Source: Hetaerina americana
Lineage: Eukaryota; Arthropoda; Insecta; Odonata; Calopterygidae
Length of the DNA stretch: 64,000 bases
Reading direction: 5' to 3'
Assembly (NCBI GenBank): GCA_022747635.1
Contig: JAKTNV010000077.1
Coordinates: forward strand, 558,001 to 622,000
The notes below the pieces were generated by a model, which worked only from the letters and a program-made list of their open reading frames with translations, made no database searches and was not told where the DNA came from. The position numbers were made by a program, and so were the translations under genes. Every line of letters starts with the position of its first letter. Positions within the stretch are counted from its first letter, which is position 1. This document shows positions 19,985 to 29,299 of this stretch, one piece after another.

Positions 19985-20625
19985 ATATTACGTTGGCTCG
20001 TCTTCAGGAAATATTTTTGGTCTAAAGTGACATCTGTCGTCAGTGTCCTGCGCGAGGTCTAGGACCAAATAACAGAATGGTTCTGTCATTGACTTCTCAT
20101 ACACCCTTTCCTATTCATTCGAAGTTACAGGATACACTTGCCTACCAAAATGACCAACTTGCAATTGATCACGTGGATTTTTGAAAGCAATAATAAACCT
20201 GGAATTTAAAGTAATGTTTTTCGATTGAGGACTATGATACAAAATATTCTACGTGACTAAATATACCGAAATATTAAAATGATGATTACCTCTGGTAAAC
20301 GAATTGCACACGGTTTTATTTTATCCCGTTTCGGTCATTAAATCATCGATTATGCAAAAAGTTGGGCTAACGTCAAATTCCTAAAGCGAGGGTATTTGAT
20401 GCATAATAAAACCTCGAACTATACTCGATTCACACTCTGGGCTACAGCACAAAACAATTCGTTCTATCGGCTGATGGATCATGAGTGTATAATTTTTGGA
20501 AACTTAAACACAAAGGTCGTCTTTCCGCAACCCAACGGACATGCACAAATGCATGTGAACGGATGTTACCAGGGAAGTGTCATGATAAACACTGCTGTAA
20601 TTTTAGTTTTGTGCTTGAATTAAAT
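19985..20625 (-). pseudogene. Polinton packaging ATPase, cassette 1
   Basis: From 20,620 leftward: HPFTCICACPLGCGKTTFVF (Walker A with Cys in place of the first Gly), LTLAQLFA then IIDDLMTETG (Walker B, near 20,345), FTRGNHHFNISVYLVT, ITLNSRFIIAFKNPRDQLQ (near 20,165-20,215), VGHFGRQVYPVTSNE, and CYLVLDLAQDTDDRCHFRPK then IFPEDEPT near 20,000. These follow the order of FtsK/HerA-type Polinton ATPases. Stops and at least two frameshifts are present. It sits between polymerase B and the small basic ORF. Confidence 0.85.
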
Positions 20626-20714
20626 ATCAATCGTTTTCATCCCTTGAAAATGCCTCGCCGTGTATTCTCTTGGGAGGAATCAGATAGTGACCCCACGCTA
20701 TCGTTTTAAAACCA

Positions 20715-22971
20715 TCTTCGCAAAGGTATCGTTTGTAGTCGAATGCGTCTAGAGTTTAATTATTCATTTGCATGGTGTATAGCTTGGGTTTTTTTTACTG
20801 CGGATAACATTAATTGACATCTTTCTATATTCTGTCGAATTTTTGCGGAGACATTGAACGTAGTCATAGAAACGCAGATATTTTTTTCTTTTCTTGCTCT
20901 ATTTATACCCTTTGCCTTTTTTTCCATCCCGTCTTAATCCTTGAAATAGTAAAGTTTGCTACGTAGACCTGGAAGTTGCGTCCTATTTTTCCCATCACAT
21001 TCGGCTCTGAACTTTGCAATGACTTTTCTATTCTCCGAATAGAAGGAATGATTTTTAGGAAAATATGACGTGTCAAATGCATCTACGTTATCTATTATAT
21101 CTTTGTAAATGTCGTCGGTTTTAATGAGTTATATCAGACTGTTTTCGAACTCGTTTTGGGCAACCTTTCGCCGGTCGGTTTTCAGGTCAATGTATGAATA
21201 ACCACGGGGATTGACTAAACTCGGTTAATCAATATACATTTTTGAGCAAGAGACCTAGGGATAGGGCCTGAATCAAGTTGACGAAGAGGATGACATATTT
21301 TGCTTTGTTTTCAAGTTTTAAGAGTTTTGATTTTTTCCAACGCACAGAACCTTGTTTTCGGGGAATAAAAGTAAATCGGAATTGCTATCATGAAGCACTT
21401 GTGGGTACTCGAAATCAACTTTGAGGATGTAGTCCGCTTGATTCTCATCGGATGCGTGTTCAAAATTTAAACATTCAAGCTCCTCTGCCTTTAACCATCT
21501 GTTATGACCGTATGAGAGCAGTCTAAAAAGAGCCCACCCTTATAGGTTGTTTGCATCTTAATATGTCAAGTACGACGAGTCTGAATTGTGGTCACGACCG
21601 GACATGTATTTATTGTTCGATTCGCAAAAACGCTTGGAGCACTATGAATCTCCACGGCGCATGCCGGTCTCGATCATTAGTAGCATGGTTTAGTCCGTCA
21701 ATAGCTCGAGTTCAATTTTGGTATGTTTTAGCATCGCGTCAAAAGTCAACCCCGGTGATGTGTAATACCTCGCGGGATCGAGTTTGGACGCGTTGTAGCA
21801 TACGTTGCGGAAATTTTCGAAAACATCTGCCAAAAGTGTTACTTCACTTTTAAGGTGAACATAACTGTAATCACCTGATGTCTTGCACTAAAATGTTTCC
21901 CAAACGTTACATACATGTGTGTGATCTATGTCAGAAATCTCATCGAATCGATTGTATAACTTAACATTACTTGAGAGTGATGGTTCTTCGAGTCGTTTGA
22001 TTGAATCCTCGTAGCCGTAGAAATAGACCCCCTTTCGAGTAACTAAATGTATTTTTTCTCCGAACGTTTCCTGAGTATATTTAAATTCGCTCAAATTCCG
22101 ACATAAACAAGCTAGTGAGGTGGAAATAAATCGACGCAAGTTAACAATATGAATACTAAAACTGCTTTCAATCGATTTTGGGAACGAAATATACTTCTCT
22201 CCCGTGTTTGGTATAACAAAAATACACCTTTCGTCGTAATCAAGTTCATGAATGAGAAACGGTCCATCATGTAATTAGAGATTATGGATAAAAACCGGGA
22301 GAAAATTGGGCATTTTGTATTGGACGTTGCAGATATAGAGCCCCGGGCCTCTATATATACCCGTTAGGTAATCGTGATCTCTAAACCTATGGGTACCCAA
22401 TTTTTTTCCTATATATAACAATCGACGGCATTGGTAAACTCGTACTCATCATCTAATAAGAGTAAGTGAATGGAAATGGTATTTTTATAGAGTTCTACAA
22501 TATATTACGCCTCCATTTGCAAGAATTTTATAAATGCATAAGCTGTGTGACGTCCTCGATACAACACCGGTTCTTGACATTCGTCTGGTGTGACCACAAC
22601 ATAACAGAAGCTAAATGATTGGTGCTTTTATATCGCGTTCGTAGAAGATGATCGATTAGATATTTCACAAGTACTAATGTTATCCGATAGACATTCAAAA
22701 TCCGCATTTACCGCAAATGGTACTCGAAAAGTGTAATTGAGGTGTATAAATTTCAAAGTTTATTTAACTTGTTCGGTGGTTTGATTATACTTGTTTTTTC
22801 GAGTCCGCACAGGGCCTTATGGGCAGTTAGCCTTTTCTCGTCGTGGTAGTGAGGTAGACATCTTTTGCGAACGTATATTTGCTCATTAAATTTAGATTTG
22901 GCGCGTAGAAGTTTTTCAAAATGTCTGATCCAGCAAAAGTGCCCCGTTTCTTCATTTGTGATGAAAAGCAA
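20715..22971 (-). pseudogene. polB: Polinton DNA polymerase B, cassette 1 (with exonuclease half)
   Basis: From 22,971: EETGHFCWIRHFEKLLRAKS and RCLPHYHDEKRLTAHKALC (a zinc-binding-like segment with one Cys replaced), then VPFAVNADFECLSDN (Exo I, D-x-E kept, near 22,690), VFIHNL-stop-LHD (Exo II, Tyr replaced by His), KRLEEPSLSSNVKLYNRF, LLADVFENFRNVCYNASKLD and the C-terminal blocks to 20,720. About 320 bp corresponding to 12,765-13,085, including the [12 protein letters not shown] and YTDTDS blocks, are deleted at about 21,145. Only this copy has the N-terminal part. Confidence 0.9.
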
Positions 22972-22999
22972 TCAAGATGGTCGTCAAGCTAAACAATTT

Positions 23000-23561
23000 T
23001 CAATTGATAAACATCATTTTTATCTGTAAGTCCAAAAAAGTGGTGTATTTTTCCATATCATCTATTGTGCCATCGTTAAAACTTACACGTTCGTATATTT
23101 GTTTAAGGGCCTCTTCTAACTCGTCTATACTGATGTATGCACCGGACGTTAAGTTGTGTAAAGTGTCCCGGATGGAAGCCATGTTAATTTCTGCAGCAAT
23201 AGGAAATAAATATAGTTAAAAGTAAAAGAGGATTACACAATATTTGGTTAAGAATAAACTTGGGATTATACCATGTATCCATTCGTAATTCATGTCGAAA
23301 GTCACCAACTACAAATCCCTCTTCAAGAAGTTTATCGTATTCTACCGCTGTGGTTACATCCTCTAAGATCTCAACTATTGAAAATGGAAATCGACGATAA
23401 AAGTATTTTAACATTTCATCAAATCTGCTTTGCATAATATTAATCTGAGGACATGAAGTAGTACTGCTTTTCGTTTTCATCCAAGCACATCGAGCGATAA
23501 CTTTTGAAAGTAAAATTAAGGATAGGTTAAATAAGGATTGACAAGGCATAACTGTTCCCAA
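23000..23561 (-). CDS. Two unrecognised small ORFs upstream of polymerase B
   Basis: Two open frames follow each other on the minus strand: 23,561-23,184 (contains MQSRFDEMLKYFYRRFPFS and VVGDFRHELRMDTWYNPK) and 23,182-23,000 (MASIRDTLHNLTSGAYISID, then DDMEKYTTFLDLQ, acidic and helical). The stretch between them has a pyrimidine-rich TTTATTTCCTATTGCTGCAG that looks like a splice acceptor, so they may be exons of one gene. They could be the N-terminal region of the polymerase B gene or a separate Polinton ORF; I recognise neither. Confidence 0.35.
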
Positions 23562-23988
23562 CTAAAAGTTAAACACAACAATATTAAACACACTTACACA
23601 GCTTGTTGGTTATGCTGCATTTGAGCTAGGAATGGGGAGAAAACTTGGCTGATGAGAGCTCAGCAGAAACTGAGTGATGAAATATCTTGATATAGAATTG
23701 ACTCAAGATCTGCTGGAAGATGTGTTCCCCTCTCGAATGCCGAGATGGGAATGATTTTTCTCTATCTTCTGTTTTATGAAATATTCCTTCTCCTCAACTC
23801 TATGAATTCTTTTGATTTGCTCGACCATTGCTGGAGCACCCAGCTGCGTTCTAATTGTTATTTTCAATTCAAGGCTTCGGTGTAGGTATGGAGAATAAGT
23901 GCAAGCTGATACAACTACTCAGGTACCTTGCGAAAGCACTCAGGTACGTTCTTACTTTCCCTTTCCTTCTTCCTAACTAAGCTAACAG
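23562..23988. other. Boundary between opposite-strand genes; no gene seen
   Basis: Divergent region between the minus-strand polymerase side and the plus-strand dUTPase side. It ends in a good acceptor (TTCCTTCTTCCTAACTAAGCTAACAG). Confidence 0.45.
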
Positions 23989-24622
23989 TACACTATTATT
24001 ACGACCAACACCACCACTTCGACAACCGCCGCTTTGACGACCGTCACCTCCGATTCGACCGTCGGTTCTCCCTCCTCCGAAAAGTGAGTATATTTAACAG
24101 GTAACTTGTATGAATATTTCGCGTGAGATTGGTAATCTCTCTCTGGCTTTTTTATTTCATGTTAACTACTAAAGAATGCTGATCGCTAAAAGGAAATCGC
24201 ATCCGCTCGCCATCGTTCCCATTCCTTGTTACAAATATCCGGAAGGATGCGATATTTGTGCCATCCAGTCTGATATTAGTCCTAGGTGAGGGCGAGCCCT
24301 GGTAAGAACCGGTTTCTCGCTCGAGATACCTAAAGGTTTTTACGGAAGACTAGCCTCTCGCTTGGGTCAATCGGTTAAATATGGGATTAAATTGGGCGCG
24401 AGAGTAATTGACCCAGATTATAGAGGGGAACATAAAGTTCTCCTTTATAATAAACATATATTAAAGACTTAGCGGTTCATCGAGGAGATCGCATCTGCCA
24501 AATCATTCTCGAAAGAATCGCCAGAGATATTACATTTGTGGAGGTTTTCGATGAGACTGTCTATCAGACAAGCGGAGGTTACAGTGGATTTGGCAGTTCC
24601 AATCATCCACCGACTTGCCAAT
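23989..24622 (+). pseudogene. dut: dUTPase (dUTP pyrophosphatase) with a splice-like Thr-rich N-terminal exon
   Basis: dUTPase hydrolyses dUTP to dUMP and pyrophosphate, keeping uracil out of DNA. From ATG 24,176: GCDICAIQSDI (motif 1), GFYGRLASRLGQSVKYG (motif 2, Leu for the usual Ser after SR), ARVIDPDYRGEHKVLLYN (motif 3, catalytic Asp kept), HRGDRICQIILERIARDITF (motif 4) and SGGYSGFGSS (motif 5, P-loop-like tail). An in-frame TGA at 24,287-24,289 and a one-base frameshift near 24,457-24,466 break it. A 95-nt exon, 23,989-24,083 (Thr/Ser-rich, ending SPSSEK), with acceptor ACAG and donor AAAA/GTGAGT, joins in frame to 24,175 (acceptor CTAAAG). A donor-like T/GTAAGA follows 24,622. It lies upstream of the capsid genes on the same strand. 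Confidence 0.85.
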
Positions 24623-24698
24623 GTAAGACGATTGTTTGCTATTTACTCTTCTCAATGTTACTTCAAGTAAATTTCTTTCTCCTTTTTGTTATGATGGA

Positions 24699-24800
24699 AT
24701 GAAAACCACCGTAACCTTCACCACCAAAACGACCACCGTCACCACAGAATTGTTGCCCTCGTGTTCTTCCTCCTCGTTATCATTGGTTACCTTTTGCTGT
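24699..24800 (+). other. Second Thr/Ser-rich coding-like stretch
   Basis: A frame with MKTTVTFTTKTTTVTTELLP and a Ser run resembles in composition the Thr-rich exon at 23,989-24,083. It may be a duplicated exon. It overlaps a CACCACAG acceptor-like site, so its role is unclear. Confidence 0.3.
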
Positions 24801-24869
24801 CTCTATTCTCTCATTAAATATAACGCCATATATATTTGACTATGTCGAATTACATTTCCGTTTATTCAG

Positions 24870-25121
24870 AGAGGACAAATTGAAGAAACGCTTCAGGGTG
24901 ACAAGGGAGGAGCGGAAATTTTGAAGAATAAGGATTTGGATGAGGGAGTTAAATATGAAGTAGTGAGGATGGAGTTGGTGACGACCAGGCGTGGACCGTG
25001 GTTGGTGGCAAAAACAGTGTTTCGTGGGACGAAGCGCAGGATTCTCCTCCCCCGAGTGTTCAATATGTCGAGTGTGGAGGTGATGGCGTATAATTATTAT
25101 GCTGAGAAATTTTTTCTGTAA
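24870..25121 (+). CDS. Small basic ORF of viral/mobile-element type, exon-like
   Basis: After a TTTCCGTTTATTCAG acceptor the frame is open for 84 codons: RGQIEETLQGDKGGAEILKN, then LDEGVKYEVVRMELVTTRRG, PWLVAKTVFRGTKRRILLPR and VFNMSSVEVMAYNYY, ending FFL-stop. The pattern L-x-x-G-x-x-Y-x-V...V-x-T-x-x-G-x-x-x-VA...LP-R recalls a short ORF family, probably with an OB-like beta fold, that I associate from memory with mobile and viral DNA in invertebrates. It is undamaged over its length. No poly(A) signal was noted. The function is not known to me. Confidence 0.45.
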   Translation, partial: RGQIEETLQGDKGGAEILKNKDLDEGVKYEVVRMELVTTRRGPWLVAKTVFRGTKRRILLPRVFNMSSVEVMAYNYYAEKFFL

Positions 25122-26389
25122 AAAAAAATTTATCAAATATTCTTCAATGTATACTCTTTTAAAAAAACATCTTTTTTAAATCACCTCAGTCCATAACAAG
25201 TTGATGAATGAACGCCTTTAGTAACGAAGAAGGTAATCGAAGATTAATTTGAATCCTCAGACGGGGAAAATACACTAATCCTATACCTACCCCCCAGAGT
25301 GTTGGGACGACAGCTGAGGTGTGTGGTAATTATTTCGTACGCAGTGGGTAACCAAACCCTCATTCATCACATTTCCAATTTTAACTTTATATTTATCTCT
25401 TCAAAAAACGGAGTTATTAGGGTTTTTAACGCCACGGCTTAATTTCTTATGGTTTCCTATTAGGAAAACTTAAAATTACATTAAAATTTGGCTTTTTTAT
25501 TGAACTATCAAAAAATTAAACATTTGGTGAATAAGGCTGTATGTTATGAATTATAAAGAGGGGTTACACGAATATCTTAACCTATATTTTACCATGCCTT
25601 TATTACCCTAGGAAATACTCTTATACTTTTGCGAGTAATGCCATGCGAAATCAATAACTAATTGGTTTTTGATAAACTTTCCAATTTACAGTGTATTTTT
25701 ATCTCTACACACGAAGATGTTATAAGGAACAATTCCCGAAATTAGGAACTCACCAAACAGCTTCTCAGCTGTCAGTTTCAGTCTGACGGAGGAAGATCTT
25801 ATCTTGAACCCTACCCGCTGAAAAGTCGGACCTGTAGTCTGATCTAGCCTCAGACTGGTGAAAATTTCAGTCAGCCTTTTATACCGAAGTAGAGGGCCAA
25901 TGGAGGGGATGAATTGCGGTAAAAGGATGGGCGTTTCTCGGTTTACTCAATTCTACTACTGTATCTCTCTTCATGAACTCCGCTTCAAATAATAAAAGAA
26001 GGAGACTGCTAATAATCGAGATAGAATGAGATTAAATGGTAAAGTGGAAGCATATATATATAAGCGAGGTATTCAAAATTATGTCTTGAGAGTTTTAATT
26101 AATTTCTACGGGCTTATTTGAAGTGTTATCAAAAAAATAACAGCTAATTTGGTTTATAATTTTGTGTTCAATCGGATACGTTGCTTTGTCATCCTGTCGC
26201 CCCAAACGTTTTGCCGTAACGTGTTGCTGTGGTACAGGTAACCGTTGCCCGAACGACCAATTGAGCTAACTGACATCTGCTATAGCATATTTATTGGTGA
26301 AAAGGGAGGGGGGTTGGGAGTTGACAAGTTTAACCTTCTCTGTCACCTCGAAGTTGTAAACGAGCACGTTAGGTTGTGGATTGTGGAGG
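25122..26389. other. No gene recognised
   Basis: About 1.27 kb without a supported coding frame. It lies between the small ORF and the penton remnant, where a Polinton would be expected to carry another gene or regulatory DNA. Confidence 0.5.
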
Positions 26390-27015
26390 GGGGTACTGTC
26401 ACCTTTCATTTGCCTTGATATCGCCAGAAGGCTCATTTCTCCGAAAAGAAAAGTCGTTGCTGAAATTCACCATCTTGGATTTTCTTTCTTTCTTTCATTC
26501 GATTCAGGAAATGATGATTAATACGTGGGTCTTGCTGAAATTTCGTTTCCAGGGACGGGTACTAAAACTCTTTCCGGTGAAATAAAAGAAGAAATTGAAG
26601 ACGCTGGAACTCACATTAAAACTCTCTACTTTTCACTACACAAGTCAAAACTATATAAGGGAGGACATTATTGGAGCGAGTTGCTTTTTACTTTTCCATG
26701 GAGTAAATATTTTACCAGGACTTCCAAAACTATTGACAGGCTATGTTGCTCAGGGTGGTAAGATAAAAAAGAGTGGCGTGGTGAAAAGGGAAACAGCGTC
26801 GTCGTTGTGTTCATCGAATATTTATGTATACGTGGATGTGATGAAACCCAAAGTTAATAGGAGATTCACCGACGCATAGTAAATCTAGAGGTCGGCAGAC
26901 ATCAAACATTCAATCCAATCTACTATTTTCCCGTGGGGAGAAACAACATGGAGTGTGGAAATATAAATGACTGATAAACTCAGGTAGCCCATTCCATTTC
27001 ACGCAAGATCTCAGT
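26390..27015 (+). pseudogene. Polinton penton (minor capsid, vertex) protein remnant
   Basis: Penton proteins form the five-fold vertices of Polinton-type capsids. Blocks seen: YVGLAEISFPGTGTKTLSGE (from 26,522; the VGLAEISFP block is the hallmark), NIYVYVDVMKPKVN (near 26,812-26,860) and FPVGRNNMECGNIND with SGSPFHFTQDLSVI (26,930-27,010), the last fitting the C-terminal IEI-D-x-TG-x-PIPF-x-G region. At least three frames are used, so it is broken. It lies directly before the pVI-like gene and major capsid gene on the same strand. Confidence 0.75.
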
Positions 27016-27082
27016 CATCAATCATTGCATTATATTTTATAAAAAAGAAGTAATTATAGTTTACGATTCACTAAGCTTCGAG

Positions 27083-27525
27083 ATGGCTCCAACACGGGAT
27101 CGTTACTTTGCATATTATGCAAAAAAGGTGGGAGTTGAGATTTTTCCGATTTATAGAGCTTCATATCGAATACAAAAGGGACGGGGAATTGGTAGTGTCT
27201 GGCGGTATTGCGGCGGTTTCCAAGCCGTAACTATTTAGTTGAATAAAAACCGTGGGCAAGGAGACCGCGAGTGCAGGGGGCAGTAGCTCTCGCAGACCTT
27301 GGGACTAAGCCGGTAAAGGATATACTCTGCAGTGGAATAAAAAAGGTGGGGCAGAACTTGAAATGCAAGGCCGAGGATAAGTTGAAAGGTATGACTGGTG
27401 AACGATTGAGGCTGGTGAAACGTCCAAGGCTAAATAAAATAAAACCCGTTGGTGGTAAGAAAAAACACCATTCGACTAGAAGGCGGAAACGAGAAAAGGT
27501 CGCGCCGAGTGATCGTAATTCATAA
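27083..27525 (+). pseudogene. pVI-like virion protein remnant
   Basis: From ATG 27,083: MAPTRDRYFAYYAKKVG, then YRIQKGRGIGSVWRYCGGF; a stop near 27,239 and a frameshift follow, then DLGTKPVKDILCSGIKKVGQ, NLKCKAEDKLKGM and a Lys/Arg-rich tail ending RRRKREKVAPSDRNS. The order YY-x-x-Q-x-G, the GxGIG-x-x-x-x-x-x-F region, a helical middle and a basic tail matches the adenovirus-pVI-like protein encoded beside the major capsid gene of Polintons and adintoviruses. It is inactive because of the central break. Confidence 0.75.
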
Positions 27526-27544
27526 TGAGTGAGCACATGCTGAG

Positions 27545-28620
27545 TTCGCTGGAAATATTCCAATCCAATCCTCCGAGACAGAAACACATTCTCTCGAAGC
27601 GACATGTATCATATAAACCCATTTCTTTGTTGGATAATTGATCCGTTATCGAATTTCTAAACAAAGATTCTGAAGATGCGTGCAACGACTTGAATGGCGT
27701 TTATCTGGAACTTAAAGTGATATAAAAAGGATTAAACTTACTTTGCTGAGAGTGATACCAATCAGCCGGGAGTCGTCAACAATCTTCTCCATTCTCTATT
27801 TGAACAGTATAATGTAAACTTCAATAGAAATCTGGTCAAACCTTCCGAAGATAATTACCACTATAGGAGCTATTTCAAAAACTTGTTAAACTATGGGGTC
27901 GATGCGAGCAGAACGCGCCTGCCTGATATAGGTTGGGAATTGGATGCGGGAAATGATATCGATAAGTCGGATTCTTCCAATGCAAGGTACGTGAAACGAA
28001 AATCATGGTTCAAGAATAGCGCCGATGTGGAACTATTCGGTAAATTGCTCGTGGACGTGTTCAATCAATCGCAAGTATTCCTGGTTCGAGTCAATGTGGA
28101 AATTAAGTTGATGCTTGCACCTCCCTCCTTCTATCTCATGGCGGGAGAAAAAGGAGTTGGCGCATAGTAAAATAATAGAGAAAGAAAATGCGAAATATTA
28201 CTACAAAAGAACTGAACTAAAGACTTTTACTATACCTGCCGGAGGTTGAACCCTAATTATCGATAATGCTATTGTTGGACGGATACCTAACGCAATCGTT
28301 TTTGCAATGGTAGATAATGAATCATATGCGGACAGGGTGATGAGGAATCCGTTTGTCTCATCTATTTATCCATAAGAGTTTTTTTCAATGTTTGTTAACG
28401 GTGTTCAGATTCCTTCGAAAGGTTTGGAGTGTAGTTTTTAGGGAAAAAAATATTTGGCACGAGCGCACGATACATTATTTTCGGGTATTGGAATAAAGTA
28501 CGCTGACAGAGGTAATCAAATCACGTACGACATGTTCGAAGACGGTTGTTTCATGCTAGTCTTTTATCAAACCCCCTATAATTCTGGGAATGAATTCTAA
28601 TTTGTCCACCTCTGTTTCTC
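27545..28620 (+). pseudogene. Polinton major capsid protein (double jelly-roll hexon) remnant
   Basis: The double jelly-roll capsid protein builds the shell. A frame open from 27,736 to 28,167 reads PGVVNNLLHSLFEQYNVNFN, YFKNLLNYGVDASRTRLPD, KSWFKNSADVELFGKLLVDV and MLAPPSFYLMAGEKG. Before it lies VIEFLNKDSEDACNDLNGVY in another frame; after it lie IVGRIPNAIVFAMVDNESYA, DRVMRNPF, FVNGVQIPSKGLE and YDMFEDGCFMLVFYQTPYN. Block order fits the family along its length. Frameshifts at both ends of the open part and several stops break it. The C terminus meets an inverted Penelope-like fragment at about 28,620. Confidence 0.88.
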
Positions 28621-28639
28621 ATTCGCCGAAATTTGTATC

Positions 28640-29290
28640 GCAATGGAATGCGTTGCAATTCAAATCGAGTTATTGAATTGGTTCGCTGTCTAAAATAACA
28701 ACCGTAAACTTCAACTTTCGTGGTTTCAATGAATTCGCGTATTTTTTTGTTGTGTGTGAAGGAATCATGATGTATGTAATTGTTGATGTGTGTTGGTTTG
28801 CGACACGTCGTATGATATTTTAGTATTTCTTGTTAATAGCAGATCAAGGAATGGAAGTTGGTTATTCTTTTCTAATTCTTATGTGAATTTAACCGAGGGG
28901 AATAAACTGTTTAAGTCGTTAATAAACTGATCTATGTTATATGTAGTGGTGTCGAAAATTGCAAAGATATCATCCACATATCTAACAAAAACGGAAGGGA
29001 AATAACTGAATTTCTTTTTGAACTCCTTCTCAAAGTGAGTCATAAATACATTAGCTATGAATGGGGATAGAGGGTTTCCCATCGCCGTTCCAAATTCTTG
29101 TTTATAAAACTTTCCTTGGAATTGAAAGAAATTTTGATTCATGACTAGGCTAGTTAGTCTGATATATTCATCAATTAACTTGGGATCCAGTTGTAATGAT
29201 GTTAACCACACTTTTAGTGAGTTGATTGCTATGTCTACTGGTACGCTTGGAAAAAGGTTTGAAACATCAAAAGCATTTAAGCATTTTTTA
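28640..29290 (-). pseudogene. Penelope-like reverse transcriptase fragment
   Basis: From 29,290 leftward: CLNAFDVSNLFPSVPVDIAI (finger/motif A region), QGKFYKQEFGTAMGNPLSPF (motif B; the AMG-PLSP block), FVRYVDDIFAIFDT (motif C), SLFPSVKFT, then a stop and NNQLPFLDLLLTRNTKISYD. The 110-codon middle (29,211-28,879) is open. It belongs to the same PLE class as the elements at 7,717 and 39,459 but is a different subfamily by sequence. No GIY-YIG part is seen. It lies head-on against the capsid gene. Confidence 0.85.
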
Positions 29291-29299
29291 CCATCACTA

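Larger units (their letters stand above)
17790..22038. repeat. Right arm of the large inverted repeat
   Basis: Contains B' (17,790-18,960), an unpaired 1.75-kb segment (18,970-20,715: integrase tail, small ORFs, ATPase) and A (20,715-22,038). The spacer between the arms is 14,660-17,790. Confidence 0.9.

Noticed and set aside
24281..24289. AG/GTGAGG inside dUTPase read as a real splice donor
   Set aside because: The dUTPase protein similarity continues directly across it; it is more simply a nonsense change (in-frame TGA).
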